Part shown: one piece after another, positions 29,591 to 37,180 of the stretch
Layout: each line of letters begins with the position of its first letter
How positions within the stretch are numbered: the first letter of the stretch is position 1
From: Thermohalobaculum sp963822985
GTDB taxonomy: Bacteria > Pseudomonadota > Alphaproteobacteria > Rhodobacterales > Rhodobacteraceae
Length of the DNA: 64,000 bases
NCBI GenBank assembly: GCA_963822985.1
Contig: CAWGJU010000013.1
Coordinates: forward strand, 310,001 to 374,000
Direction: 5' to 3'
Made by a program: the position numbers and the translations under genes
The notes under the pieces: model-generated
What the model was told of the DNA's origin: nothing
Databases searched by the model: none
Seen by the model: only the letters and a program-made list of their open reading frames with translations

Positions 29591-29974
29591 TCAGAACCAG
29601 CCGTCATCCTCATAGGCGCCGTACTCGGTCTCGCCCCAGAGATCGTCGTCATCCTCGTCATAGACGCTGAAGACGCCTTCGTTGAACTCGTTCTGGTCGA
29701 GCCCGCCCGACTGGTCAAAGTCCCATTCGTCGTAGGCGCCGTACCGAGCCTCGTCGTAGCGGTTACCGAAGCCGGCGGTCCACTCGTTCTCGCTCAGCAT
29801 CTGGTCCTGGTCGGCGTCCCACTCGCCGAACACTCCGCCTTCGCCGAACCCGGTGCCGAACTCGCTCTGGTCGATCATGGCATCGTTATTGGCGTCGAAA
29901 TCGGCCACCTCGGCGAACGCCGGCGCGCCCATCAGAACGATGGCCGTCAAGGCAGCTGTCAGGATCTTCCACAT
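29591..29974 (-). CDS. Secreted EF-hand protein
   Basis: A 127-aa protein with a Sec signal (MWKILTAALTAIVLMGAPAF, cleavage after AFA) and four EF-hand-like loops: DANNDAMIDQSEF, DADQDQMLSENEW, DFDQSGGLDQNEF and DEDDDDLWGETEY. The mature part is strongly acidic. The start at 29974 has GGGAG upstream; the frame is open further but without a ribosome site. It is related in layout to the flanking genes, which suggests tandem duplication and divergence. Confidence 0.75.
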   Translation of the reverse strand: MWKILTAALTAIVLMGAPAFAEVADFDANNDAMIDQSEFGTGFGEGGVFGEWDADQDQMLSENEWTAGFGNRYDEARYGAYDEWDFDQSGGLDQNEFNEGVFSVYDEDDDDLWGETEYGAYEDDGWF

Positions 29975-30108
29975 CGGCTTTACTCCCGCTCGTACACAAA
30001 AATCGAGGCCGGTCGCCGACCTCCGCACCCTAACCAAGGCGCGCCCAAGGCTGTTCCCAACAATTTCGGCGACCGACGCGCGGAAACGCCGTGCCACGGA
30101 TCCCGCGG

Positions 30109-30423
30109 TCAATCCGCGCCGAGGCCGATCCCCAGGCCCATGCCGATCCCCATGCCGGCCTCGTCATGCAGGATCGCGCCGTCGCTGTTGACGTCGTAGT
30201 CCTTGAACATGCCGCGCTCGAACTCTTCCTGGCTCAGATTGTTGTCCGTATTCACATCCCACCTGGCGAACGCGCCCTGCTTCTGCAGGCCCGTGCTGAA
30301 CTCGTCTTGGTCTATCTGATCGTCGCCATTGCTGTCCCAGCCGCCCCAGGTGAGCTGCTGGGCGGTGGCCGAGCCGGCCAGCAAGGTCGCCACGATCGCC
30401 GTCGCGGCAAGGAATCTCAACAT
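30109..30423 (-). CDS. Secreted EF-hand protein with glycine-rich tail
   Basis: A 104-aa protein with a Sec signal (MLRFLAATAIVATLLAGSAT, cleavage after ATA). It has three EF-hand loops, the first nearly ideal (DSNGDDQIDQDEF), then DVNTDNNLSQEEF and DVNSDGAILHDEA. The C-terminus is an unusual glycine/methionine run (GMGIGMGLGIGLGAD). AGGAG precedes the start. It is the first of the trio and is divergent from aroC. Confidence 0.75.
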   Translation of the reverse strand: MLRFLAATAIVATLLAGSATAQQLTWGGWDSNGDDQIDQDEFSTGLQKQGAFARWDVNTDNNLSQEEFERGMFKDYDVNSDGAILHDEAGMGIGMGLGIGLGAD

Positions 30424-30622
30424 CGCTATTGCTCCTGCTCTTCGTCTGCCGAGCCGCAAAGCGCCGACGAAAGACCGAAACGGGACCCCGGCGGCGAGGA
30501 AGGCGGCGACGCCGAGCGTCCCACGACTCGGCAGCGGTGCAAAGGGGCCGCATCGCGCATGCTGGTCAGCGACGCCCGGCGACCCTATGAAGGCGCCGAG
30601 GCGGCGCTTGCGGGAGAACGCG

Positions 30623-31739
30623 ATGTCCATCAACACCTTCGGCCGGCTCTTCCGCGTCACCACCTGGGGCGAGAGCCACGGGCCCGCGCTCGGCGCCACC
30701 GTTGACGGCTGCCCGCCCGGCATCGCGCTCGAGGCGACGTCGATCCAGCACTGGCTCGACCGGCGCCGGCCGGGGCAGTCGAAATACACCACCCAGCGCC
30801 GTGAGCCGGACGAGGTCGAGATCCTGTCCGGCGTCTTCGAGGGCCGCACGACCGGCCACCCGATCCAGCTCCTCATCCGCAACACCGACCAGCGCTCGAA
30901 GGACTATTCCGAGATTGCCGAGAAATTCCGGCCGGGCCATGCCGACCTGACATACTGGGTCGAAGTACGGCATCCGCGATTATCGCGGCGGCGGGCGCTC
31001 CTCGGCGCGCGAGACGGCGGCGCGGGTCGCAGCCGGCGGCGTCGCGCGGGCGGCGCTGGCAGCCCTCGCGCCCCGGCTGACGATCCGCGGGGCCATGGTG
31101 CAGATGGGCCCGCGCCCGGTCGACCGGGCGAGCTGGGACTGGGACGAGATCGACCGGAACCCGTTCTGGACGCCTGATGCGGCGGCCGCAGCCGACTGGG
31201 CCGGCTATCTCGACGAGCTCCGCAAATCCGGCAACTCGGTCGGCGCCGTGATCGAGCTCGTCGCCTCGGGCGTCCCCGCGGGCCTCGGCGCGCCGGTCTA
31301 CGGCAAGCTCGACGCCGACCTCGCCCAGGCGCTCATGTCGATCAACGCCGTCAAGGGCGTCGAGATCGGCGACGGCTTCGCCGCCGCCGCGCTGACCGGC
31401 GCCGACAACGCCGACGAGATCCGCTGGGGCAATGATGGCCCGCGGTTCCTCTCCAACCACGCCGGAGGGGTCCTCGGCGGCATCTCGTCGGGCCAGGACG
31501 TCGTCGCCCGCTTCGCGGTGAAGCCCACCAGCTCGATCCTGACCCCGCGCCGCACCATCGACCGCCACGGGACCGAGACCGAGATCGTCACCAAGGGACG
31601 CCACGACCCCTGCGTCGGCATCCGCGCCGTGCCGGTCGGCGAGGCGATGATGGCCTGCGTGCTGCTCGACCACATGCTCCTGCACCGGGGCCAAATGGGC
31701 GGGGAGGTCGGCGCGAACCCCGGCCGGATCGGCCCGTAG
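30623..31739 (+). CDS. aroC: Chorismate synthase (one frame break in the read)
   Basis: The last shikimate-pathway enzyme; it makes chorismate from EPSP using reduced FMN. It is 371 aa after repair. Family segments are TTWGESHGPALG, RRRPGQSKYTTQRREPDEVE and FEGRTTGHPI, then IRDYRGGGRSSARETAARVA and WGNDGPRFLSNHAGG. The frame breaks at GGG 30957-30959; one G fewer gives TYWSKYGIRDYRGGG. The gene is normally essential in prototrophs, so a true frameshift is improbable. The start at 30623 has GGGAG upstream. Confidence 0.9.
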
Positions 31740-31856
31740 GCCACGGCCGACCCCGCCGCTTCCGTGTCGGCACGAAAAGTCCGAGTTTTTCGGTGCGCGA
31801 GGCCGGCGTATGCGGCCTCCGGGCCTTCATGGGTGCTCGCACCCCCGCCCCTGATA

Positions 31857-32237
31857 TCACTCCCGCTCGAGCATCCGCCCGAGAACCCGACCACCGAGCA
31901 CATGCAAGTGGTAGTGCGGCACCTCCTGCACCCCGTGCGGCCCGGCATTGCTGATCGCGCGGAACCCCTCGCCGCCTGCCGCCGCGGCCGCCCCGGTCTC
32001 GCGGCACACCTGCCCGACCGTCCGCGTGAAATCGACGATCTCCGCGTCGCTCGCCTCGGCCGCGAAATGGTCGAAATCGACGTACTTGCCCTTGGGGATC
32101 ACCAGCACATGCACGGGCGCCTGCGGCCGGATGTCCTCGAAGGCCAGCGTGTGCTCGGTCTCGAGCACCGTCTTGTTCGGGATCTCGCCACGCAGCATCC
32201 GGGCGAAGATGTTCTCGTCGTCATAGGCATAGCTCAT
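31857..32237 (-). CDS. HIT-family nucleotide hydrolase/transferase
   Basis: A 126-aa cytoplasmic protein with the histidine triad VPHYHLHVLGG and an N-terminal IPNKTVLETEHTLAFEDIRP typical of the Hint branch. These hydrolyse nucleoside phosphoramidates or AMP conjugates. Its exact substrate is unknown. It lies 20 bp past the stop of the ABC ATPase gene on the same strand and may be cotranscribed. Confidence 0.88.
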   Translation of the reverse strand: MSYAYDDENIFARMLRGEIPNKTVLETEHTLAFEDIRPQAPVHVLVIPKGKYVDFDHFAAEASDAEIVDFTRTVGQVCRETGAAAAAGGEGFRAISNAGPHGVQEVPHYHLHVLGGRVLGRMLERE

Positions 32238-32256
32238 CGGCCTCTCCCTCTACGTC

Positions 32257-33198
32257 CTATTGCGCCGCCTCGGCCGGCGCCGGCCGGGTCAGCGCGAGGA
32301 AGACCTCCTCCAGATGCGGCTCCTCAGTCGTTATGTCGGCGATCTCGTAGCCCTGCCCCTGAACCTCGGCGATCAGCCAGGGCGCCGAGACGGCCGAACG
32401 CGAATAGCTGATCGCCATCAGCGTCGGCTCGCGCAGGCCGACGCGCGCTCCGTCGATCGCAGGCGCCTGCTCGGCCGGCCTGGCGAGCCGCAGGAGCAGC
32501 GTCTTGTCGTCGAGCCGCCCCAGCAGGTCGACGGTGTCATCGCAGGCGACCACATCGCCGTGGTTGATAATGGCGATGCGCCCGCACATCGCCTCGGCCT
32601 CTTCCAAATAGTGCGTCGTCAGGATGATCGTCGTGCCCTGCTCGTTCAGCTCGCGGACATACTCCCACAACATCTGGCGCAGCTCGATGTCCACCCCGGC
32701 CGTCGGCTCGTCCAGCACCAGCACCGGCGGCGAATGCACCATAGCCTTGGCGACCAGCAGCCGGCGCCGCATGCCGCCGGAAAGCGAGCGCGAATAGGCG
32801 TGCGCCTTGTCGTCGAGCCCGACGCGGCGCAGGATCTCCATCGTCCGCCGCTCGCGCCTGGGCACGCCATAGAGCCCGGCCTGGACGTCCAGCGCCTGGG
32901 CCGGCGTGAAGAAGGCATCGAGGTTCAGCTCCTGCGGCACGACGCCGATGGCGGCGCGCGACTGTCGCGGGTTCACGTCCTGGTCGAAGCCCCAGATTCG
33001 CACCGCGCCGGCCGTCTTGACCACCAGCCCGGCCAGGATGTTGATGAAGGTCGACTTGCCGGCGCCGTTCGGCCCCAGCAGGCCGAAGATCGAACCCGCC
33101 GGCACGTCGAGGTCGACCCCGTTCAGCGCGGGCTTGGCGGTGCGGTCCTTGCCATAGACCTTGGCCAGGCCGCGGACCTCGATCGCGTTCTCGGGCAT
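32257..33198 (-). CDS. ABC transporter ATP-binding protein (ABC-2 type exporter class)
   Basis: A 313-aa ATPase with Walker A GPNGAGKST, signature SGGMRRRLLVAKAM, Walker B VLVLDEPTAGVD and H-loop LTTHYLEEAEAMC. The C-terminal extension of about 80 residues matches exporters of the DrrA/NodI/CcmA type. No permease is adjacent on either side, so its membrane partner must be elsewhere. The start at 33198 follows GAGGAAGCCC; the frame is open a further 61 codons upstream without support. Confidence 0.83.
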   Translation of the reverse strand: MPENAIEVRGLAKVYGKDRTAKPALNGVDLDVPAGSIFGLLGPNGAGKSTFINILAGLVVKTAGAVRIWGFDQDVNPRQSRAAIGVVPQELNLDAFFTPAQALDVQAGLYGVPRRERRTMEILRRVGLDDKAHAYSRSLSGGMRRRLLVAKAMVHSPPVLVLDEPTAGVDIELRQMLWEYVRELNEQGTTIILTTHYLEEAEAMCGRIAIINHGDVVACDDTVDLLGRLDDKTLLLRLARPAEQAPAIDGARVGLREPTLMAISYSRSAVSAPWLIAEVQGQGYEIADITTEEPHLEEVFLALTRPAPAEAAQ

Positions 33199-33275
33199 GG
33201 GCTTCCTCGGCTGCGCGCGGGCCCGGGAATGGACCGCGGCGCGTCTGGCGTCAACGCCTTGCGACGGGCCCGCGT

Positions 33276-33848
33276 TCAGCCGCTCGCTGCCTCGCGGAAA
33301 CGCCGGGCGATGATCGCGCCGTCCTTCTCCGGCAGCAGCAGCGGATGGTCGCCGAGCGCGATCTTGGCGACCGCGAAGCACGGCCCGGGATCGTGGAACA
33401 GGAACCGGGCGAGCTCGTCCACCTGGTCCATCCGGGTGACCCGCATGGTTGCGCCGATGCCCGACGCCGCTGCCATGGCCGCGAGGTCCAGCGACCGCGT
33501 CATGCCCGGCTGCCGCCCGGTCTCGCCGAAATGCTCGTTGTCGAGGACGAGGATGGAGAGGTTCTGCGGCCGCTCGGCGCCGACCACGGCCAGCGAGCCC
33601 AGCCCCATCATCATCTCGCCATCGCCGGTCATGCAGCAGACGCGCCGCCCCGGCCGCGCATTCGCGACGCCCAGCGCCGTCGGCACGGCCAGCCCCATGC
33701 CGCCCCAGCTGTAGAGATAGTCCGCCGAATCGCCCGCGGCGAAGCAGTCCCAGGTCGGGCTGCCGAGCCCCGGCACGACGAGGGCGCCGTCGCGCCGCGC
33801 CAGCAGCGCCGCTGTGAATTCCCGCCGGTCGAGATAGTTGCCGGTCAT
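33276..33848 (-). CDS. Sulfopyruvate/phosphonopyruvate decarboxylase-like, TPP-binding subunit
   Basis: A 190-aa protein equal to the C-terminal thiamine-diphosphate domain of decarboxylases. The TPP motif is GDGEMMMGLGSLAVVGAE, ending at LVLDNEHFGETG, which holds the Mg-binding D and N. It follows its partner subunit by 16 bp. Similar split enzymes (ComD/ComE, and the sulfopyruvate decarboxylases of sulfonate-using bacteria) make sulfoacetaldehyde. No other sulfonate or phosphonate gene is nearby, so the substrate is inferred only. Confidence 0.72.
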   Translation of the reverse strand: MTGNYLDRREFTAALLARRDGALVVPGLGSPTWDCFAAGDSADYLYSWGGMGLAVPTALGVANARPGRRVCCMTGDGEMMMGLGSLAVVGAERPQNLSILVLDNEHFGETGRQPGMTRSLDLAAMAAASGIGATMRVTRMDQVDELARFLFHDPGPCFAVAKIALGDHPLLLPEKDGAIIARRFREAASG

Positions 33849-33864
33849 CGCCGCGCCTCCCCGC

Positions 33865-34383
33865 TCAACGCCCGAACCCCTTGGCGCCGATGATGCGCTG
33901 GCTGACCAGCACGGCGCAGGCGAATCCGCCGTTGAACGCCAGGTCCGCCGCCGCGCCGAAGGTCTCGCCGACCTCCTCGGCCCTGTCGGCCGGGAAGCAC
34001 TTCACCCCCACCGCCTCCAGCGCCGGGCGGGTGCCCTGGCCCATCGCCACCTGCCACGGGTTGAACTCGCCCCATTGCCCGCGCATGGTCACCAGCATCA
34101 GGCAGGGCGCCCGCATCGCCGCCGGCAGGCCCAGCGCGTTAATGCAGTTGCCGACGCCCGAGGACTGCATGGCGATCATGCCCCGCACGCCGCCGAGCCA
34201 GAGGCCGGTGGTGATGCCGATTCCCTCCTCCTCGGTCGTCAGGGTGACGACACGGGTGTCTCGCTCCTCGCGGCAGAGCAGCAACAGCCGCGTCAGCCCG
34301 CCATCGGGGACGGTCGCGACCGTGCCGATCTCGCGCACCTTGATCGCCGCCAGAACGTCCGATGACCAGTCGTGTTGCGCCAT
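33865..34383 (-). CDS. Sulfopyruvate/phosphonopyruvate decarboxylase-like, alpha subunit
   Basis: A 172-aa protein equal to the N-terminal pyrimidine-binding domain of TPP decarboxylases. The catalytic glutamate is expected in LTTEEEGIGITTGLWLGG, followed by MQSSGVGNCINALG. The start at 34383 has GGAGGGATC upstream. It is the first of a two-gene unit that together would form one active site. Confidence 0.72.
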   Translation of the reverse strand: MAQHDWSSDVLAAIKVREIGTVATVPDGGLTRLLLLCREERDTRVVTLTTEEEGIGITTGLWLGGVRGMIAMQSSGVGNCINALGLPAAMRAPCLMLVTMRGQWGEFNPWQVAMGQGTRPALEAVGVKCFPADRAEEVGETFGAAADLAFNGGFACAVLVSQRIIGAKGFGR

Positions 34384-34460
34384 GATCCCTCCGTTCCGGG
34401 GCGACCCTAGTCCGCGGCCCGCGCGACCGGCAAGCACGCCGGCATCAGGTGGGCGATGCG

Positions 34461-35381
34461 TCAGGGTCGGGGCAGACCCTCGCGGCCTAATTCGGCGGCC
34501 GGCAGCACCCAGACGGCGCCCGGCAGCGGCGGCCGGTCGTTGATGAAGCTGCCAACCACCGCCGCCAGCCCATCCGGGCCGAAGGCAACGTTCGTGACAT
34601 AGGGCGCAGGCACCGCGACGCTCTCGACGAGCCCGCGCTCGGGCGTCCAGGCCAGCAGGCGCCCGGCCCCGTACTCCGCCACCCAGAGCGTGCCGTCAGG
34701 GGCGATCTCGAGCCCGTCGGGCCCAGCTTCTGGGTAGTCGGCGCGCGGCAGCCCGAGGTCGTCGAGAATGAACAGCACCTCGGGCGCCCCGAGGCCGCTG
34801 TCCTGCAGCGGATAGGCCAGCACGCGGCGGGCGAGATGCTCCGATACCAAAAGCCGGCCGTTCGCCGCGTCCACCCAGACCCCGTTGCCATAGGCGAGGC
34901 CCTTGGCGTGCCGCGTCAGGCGCCCGTCCGGCGCGAGGTGGTAGAGCGCACCGGTCGCCTGCGCCTGCACGGAAAACGTGCCGGGGTCGGTGAACCAGAC
35001 GCCGCCCGCCCCGTCGGCCGCGGCGTCGTTCGGGTCGCGCAGGCGATTGCCGTCGCCGTCCTCGCGGATCGTGCCCAGCGCCTCGCCGCGCTCGTTCACC
35101 CGCACCAGCGCGCCGTCGATATGGCACAGCACCAGGATCTCGTCCTCGCGATAGCGCGCCAGCGCGGTCGGCCCGCAGCCGCGGCCCGCGAAGAAGACCA
35201 GCGGCGCGCCCTGCCCCGGCCAGGCCATCACCCGATCGGCGCCCATCTCGGCCCAATAGAGCGTGCCGTCGATCCAGACCGGCCCCTCGGGATAGCTCGC
35301 CGCCCACTCCTCGGCGCGCGCGGGCAGCGCCAGCAGCAGCGCCGCCGCCAGGGCCGCCGAAATCTCAATTGGGGCGCGCAT
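34461..35381 (-). CDS. Exported SMP-30/gluconolactonase-like beta-propeller protein
   Basis: A 306-aa protein with a signal peptide (MRAPIEISAALAAALLLALP, then ARAEEW). A six-bladed propeller pattern follows: ASYPEGPVWIDGTLYWAEMG, GVWFTDPGTFSVQ, YGNGVWVDAANGRLLVSEHL and EIAPDGTLWVAEYG. The E, N and D residues at these positions match the metal site of lactonases of the SMP-30 family. The ATG shares one base with the stop of the preceding membrane gene (TGATG). It is the third gene of a coupled unit with the split aminopropyltransferase; the lactone substrate is unknown. Confidence 0.74.
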   Translation of the reverse strand: MRAPIEISAALAAALLLALPARAEEWAASYPEGPVWIDGTLYWAEMGADRVMAWPGQGAPLVFFAGRGCGPTALARYREDEILVLCHIDGALVRVNERGEALGTIREDGDGNRLRDPNDAAADGAGGVWFTDPGTFSVQAQATGALYHLAPDGRLTRHAKGLAYGNGVWVDAANGRLLVSEHLARRVLAYPLQDSGLGAPEVLFILDDLGLPRADYPEAGPDGLEIAPDGTLWVAEYGAGRLLAWTPERGLVESVAVPAPYVTNVAFGPDGLAAVVGSFINDRPPLPGAVWVLPAAELGREGLPRP

Positions 35382-36055
35382 CAAGCGTAGCTCACGCGGC
35401 TGCTCATCCGGCGGCCCATCCACATCAGCACGACGGCCATCATGGCGGTGATCGCGGCGAACACCCAGGTGATGGCGCTCGATCCGATCCAGGGGATCAG
35501 CACGAAGGTGGTGGCCAGCGTGCCGAGGATGTTGCCGAAGGTCGAGATGCCATAGACCGCGCCCGTCTGCCGGCCGCTGGCATGCGTCGCCACCAGCAGC
35601 AGCCGCACGGCAAAGGGCGAGAAGCAGGCGATCAGCGTCAGCGGCACGAAGATCAGCACGAAGGACGCCGTCGTCACGCCGAAGGCGATGCCGACCGGCC
35701 CATAGCCGAAGGTCTCGCCCACGCCCAGCAGCAGGTCGGGCGTCTGCAGGCCCAGATAGGTCTCGGCGTTCAGCGGGTCGACCGCGAACGGGATCACCGC
35801 CATCCAGATCGCCGCCAGCAGCACCAGCACGCCCAGCAGCCCTGCCGTCGGCCGGCGGTCGACCAGCGCGCCGCCCAGGAAATAGCCCATCATCAGCGAG
35901 AACAGCGTCACCGAGATGATCGCCGCCCAGGTGTAGATGCCCGAGCCGAAATACGGGTTCAGGTACCGGCTCGACAGCATCTCGAAGCCCATCAGCACGA
36001 AGCCGAGGATGAACCCCACGGCATACATGCCGAGGCGGAAGGCGCGCTCGGACAT
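35381..36055 (-). CDS. Membrane protein matching the transmembrane half of fused spermidine-synthase proteins
   Basis: A 224-aa protein with about six to seven helices. The segment GFILGFVLMGFEMLSSRYLNP and later GAVYGISTFGNILGTLATTF are the signature of the membrane domain that is usually fused to a spermidine synthase-like domain. Here the two halves are separate genes one base apart. The function of the membrane half is not established. Confidence 0.75.
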   Translation of the reverse strand: MSERAFRLGMYAVGFILGFVLMGFEMLSSRYLNPYFGSGIYTWAAIISVTLFSLMMGYFLGGALVDRRPTAGLLGVLVLLAAIWMAVIPFAVDPLNAETYLGLQTPDLLLGVGETFGYGPVGIAFGVTTASFVLIFVPLTLIACFSPFAVRLLLVATHASGRQTGAVYGISTFGNILGTLATTFVLIPWIGSSAITWVFAAITAMMAVVLMWMGRRMSSRVSYA

Positions 36056-36056
36056 G

Positions 36057-36980
36057 CTATTGGCCGGCGGCGGGCGCCGCGATGTCGTCGATCCCCTCGT
36101 TGTGGCGCTCGATCGACTTCAGCATCTCGACCGGCGCGAAGTCGTCGACCAGCGGCTCGGCATCGGGCGCGTTCTGCAGCACCCGCCGCCCGGCGACCAG
36201 CTCGGGCAGCGGATACTTGAAGCCGCGCGCCTGCTGCAGCGCGCCGGCGCGCGCCAGCAGCGCCGCCTGCTCGCGCCGCGGCCCGTCATAGGCGACGGCG
36301 ACGACATTGCCGCCCGACGGGTAGAAGTCGACATTGTCGAAGACGCTCGCCAGCGTCGCCACCGCCGAATCGAACAGCATGGTCGTCGGCTCGATGTTCT
36401 GCGCCAGCACGCCGCCCTCGGCCAGCCGGCGCTTGGCGGTGAGATAGAACTCGCGCGTCAGCATGTGGAAGGGCACGAAGGGGCCGCGATAGGCATCCAC
36501 CATGATGACGTCGTGCTTGTCCTCGGACCGCATCAGGTAGATGCGCCCGTCCGCCGCCTCGATGGACAGGTTTTCGCTTTCCTCTACGTCGAAGTGCTTC
36601 TCGGCCATCTCGATCACCTCGGGGTCGAGCTCGACCGAGCGGACGGGAACGTCCGGCATGAAGATGTCGAGATAGCTCGCCGTCCGGCCGCCGCCGAGCC
36701 CGATCTCGAGGATCGACTCGAGCTTTGGCGGATAGGCCAGCGCCGCGGTGAGATAGCGCGTGTAGGTGACCGGCAGGGCCTGCTGGTCGCTCCGGTCATA
36801 GACCGACTCGGTCCAGAACCGCTCGTTCTTGCCGAATTGCATGATGACGAGATCGCCCTGCTCGAAGACGTAGATGTTGTTGTAGACCGACTCGCGGCTC
36901 TCGATCAGCTTGCCCGCCGCCAGAGCGGGGCCGCAGAGCAGCAGGAAGGCCAGGGCCGCCAGGGCGGGGGTCGATCGCAT
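36057..36980 (-). CDS. Spermidine synthase-like (aminopropyltransferase-fold) protein with signal sequence
   Basis: A 307-aa protein. After a Sec-like leader (RSTPALAALAFLLLCGPALA), the SAM-fold core shows LEIGLGGGRTASYLDIFMPD, VRSVELDPEVIEMAEKHF and MVDAYRGPFVPFHML. The acidic residues that bind the amine in true SpeE are only partly recognisable. The leader predicts export or an N-terminal anchor, odd for an enzyme that needs cytoplasmic decarboxylated SAM. The start at 36980 follows GGAAGG. It is coupled to the membrane half 1 bp downstream. Confidence 0.75.
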   Translation of the reverse strand: MRSTPALAALAFLLLCGPALAAGKLIESRESVYNNIYVFEQGDLVIMQFGKNERFWTESVYDRSDQQALPVTYTRYLTAALAYPPKLESILEIGLGGGRTASYLDIFMPDVPVRSVELDPEVIEMAEKHFDVEESENLSIEAADGRIYLMRSEDKHDVIMVDAYRGPFVPFHMLTREFYLTAKRRLAEGGVLAQNIEPTTMLFDSAVATLASVFDNVDFYPSGGNVVAVAYDGPRREQAALLARAGALQQARGFKYPLPELVAGRRVLQNAPDAEPLVDDFAPVEMLKSIERHNEGIDDIAAPAAGQ

Positions 36981-37131
36981 ATGTGCCTTCCGATTGCGTC
37001 GTGCATGGGCGTGTCGGGTGCTCGGCCGGGGGGCTCGGCTCCGCCGGCGCATATAGCCCCGCCCACGGGGAACGGAAAGCCTCCCCGCGACGTAGGGCAC
37101 TCGTCGGCTGGGAGGGACTTCGCGTTGATCA

Positions 37132-37146
37132 CCACCCATGGTGGTT
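37132..37146. promoter_or_regulatory. Palindrome in the divergent speE-like/tamA promoter region
   Basis: ACCACC-CAT-GGTGGT is a perfect dyad (arms 37132-37137 and 37141-37146), 35 bp before the tamA start. It is a candidate operator for either divergent gene; no regulator is implied. Confidence 0.3.
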
Positions 37147-37180
37147 TGCTGCCGGACTGCCATGGGCTAAGTCCGGCCCG

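Noticed and set aside
8355..30959. Programmed +1 frameshifting as explanation for the five broken genes
   Set aside because: The seven sites share no slippery sequence, stop or structure, and one lies in the Walker A loop of an ATPase and another in aroC. A homopolymer overcall explains all of them.
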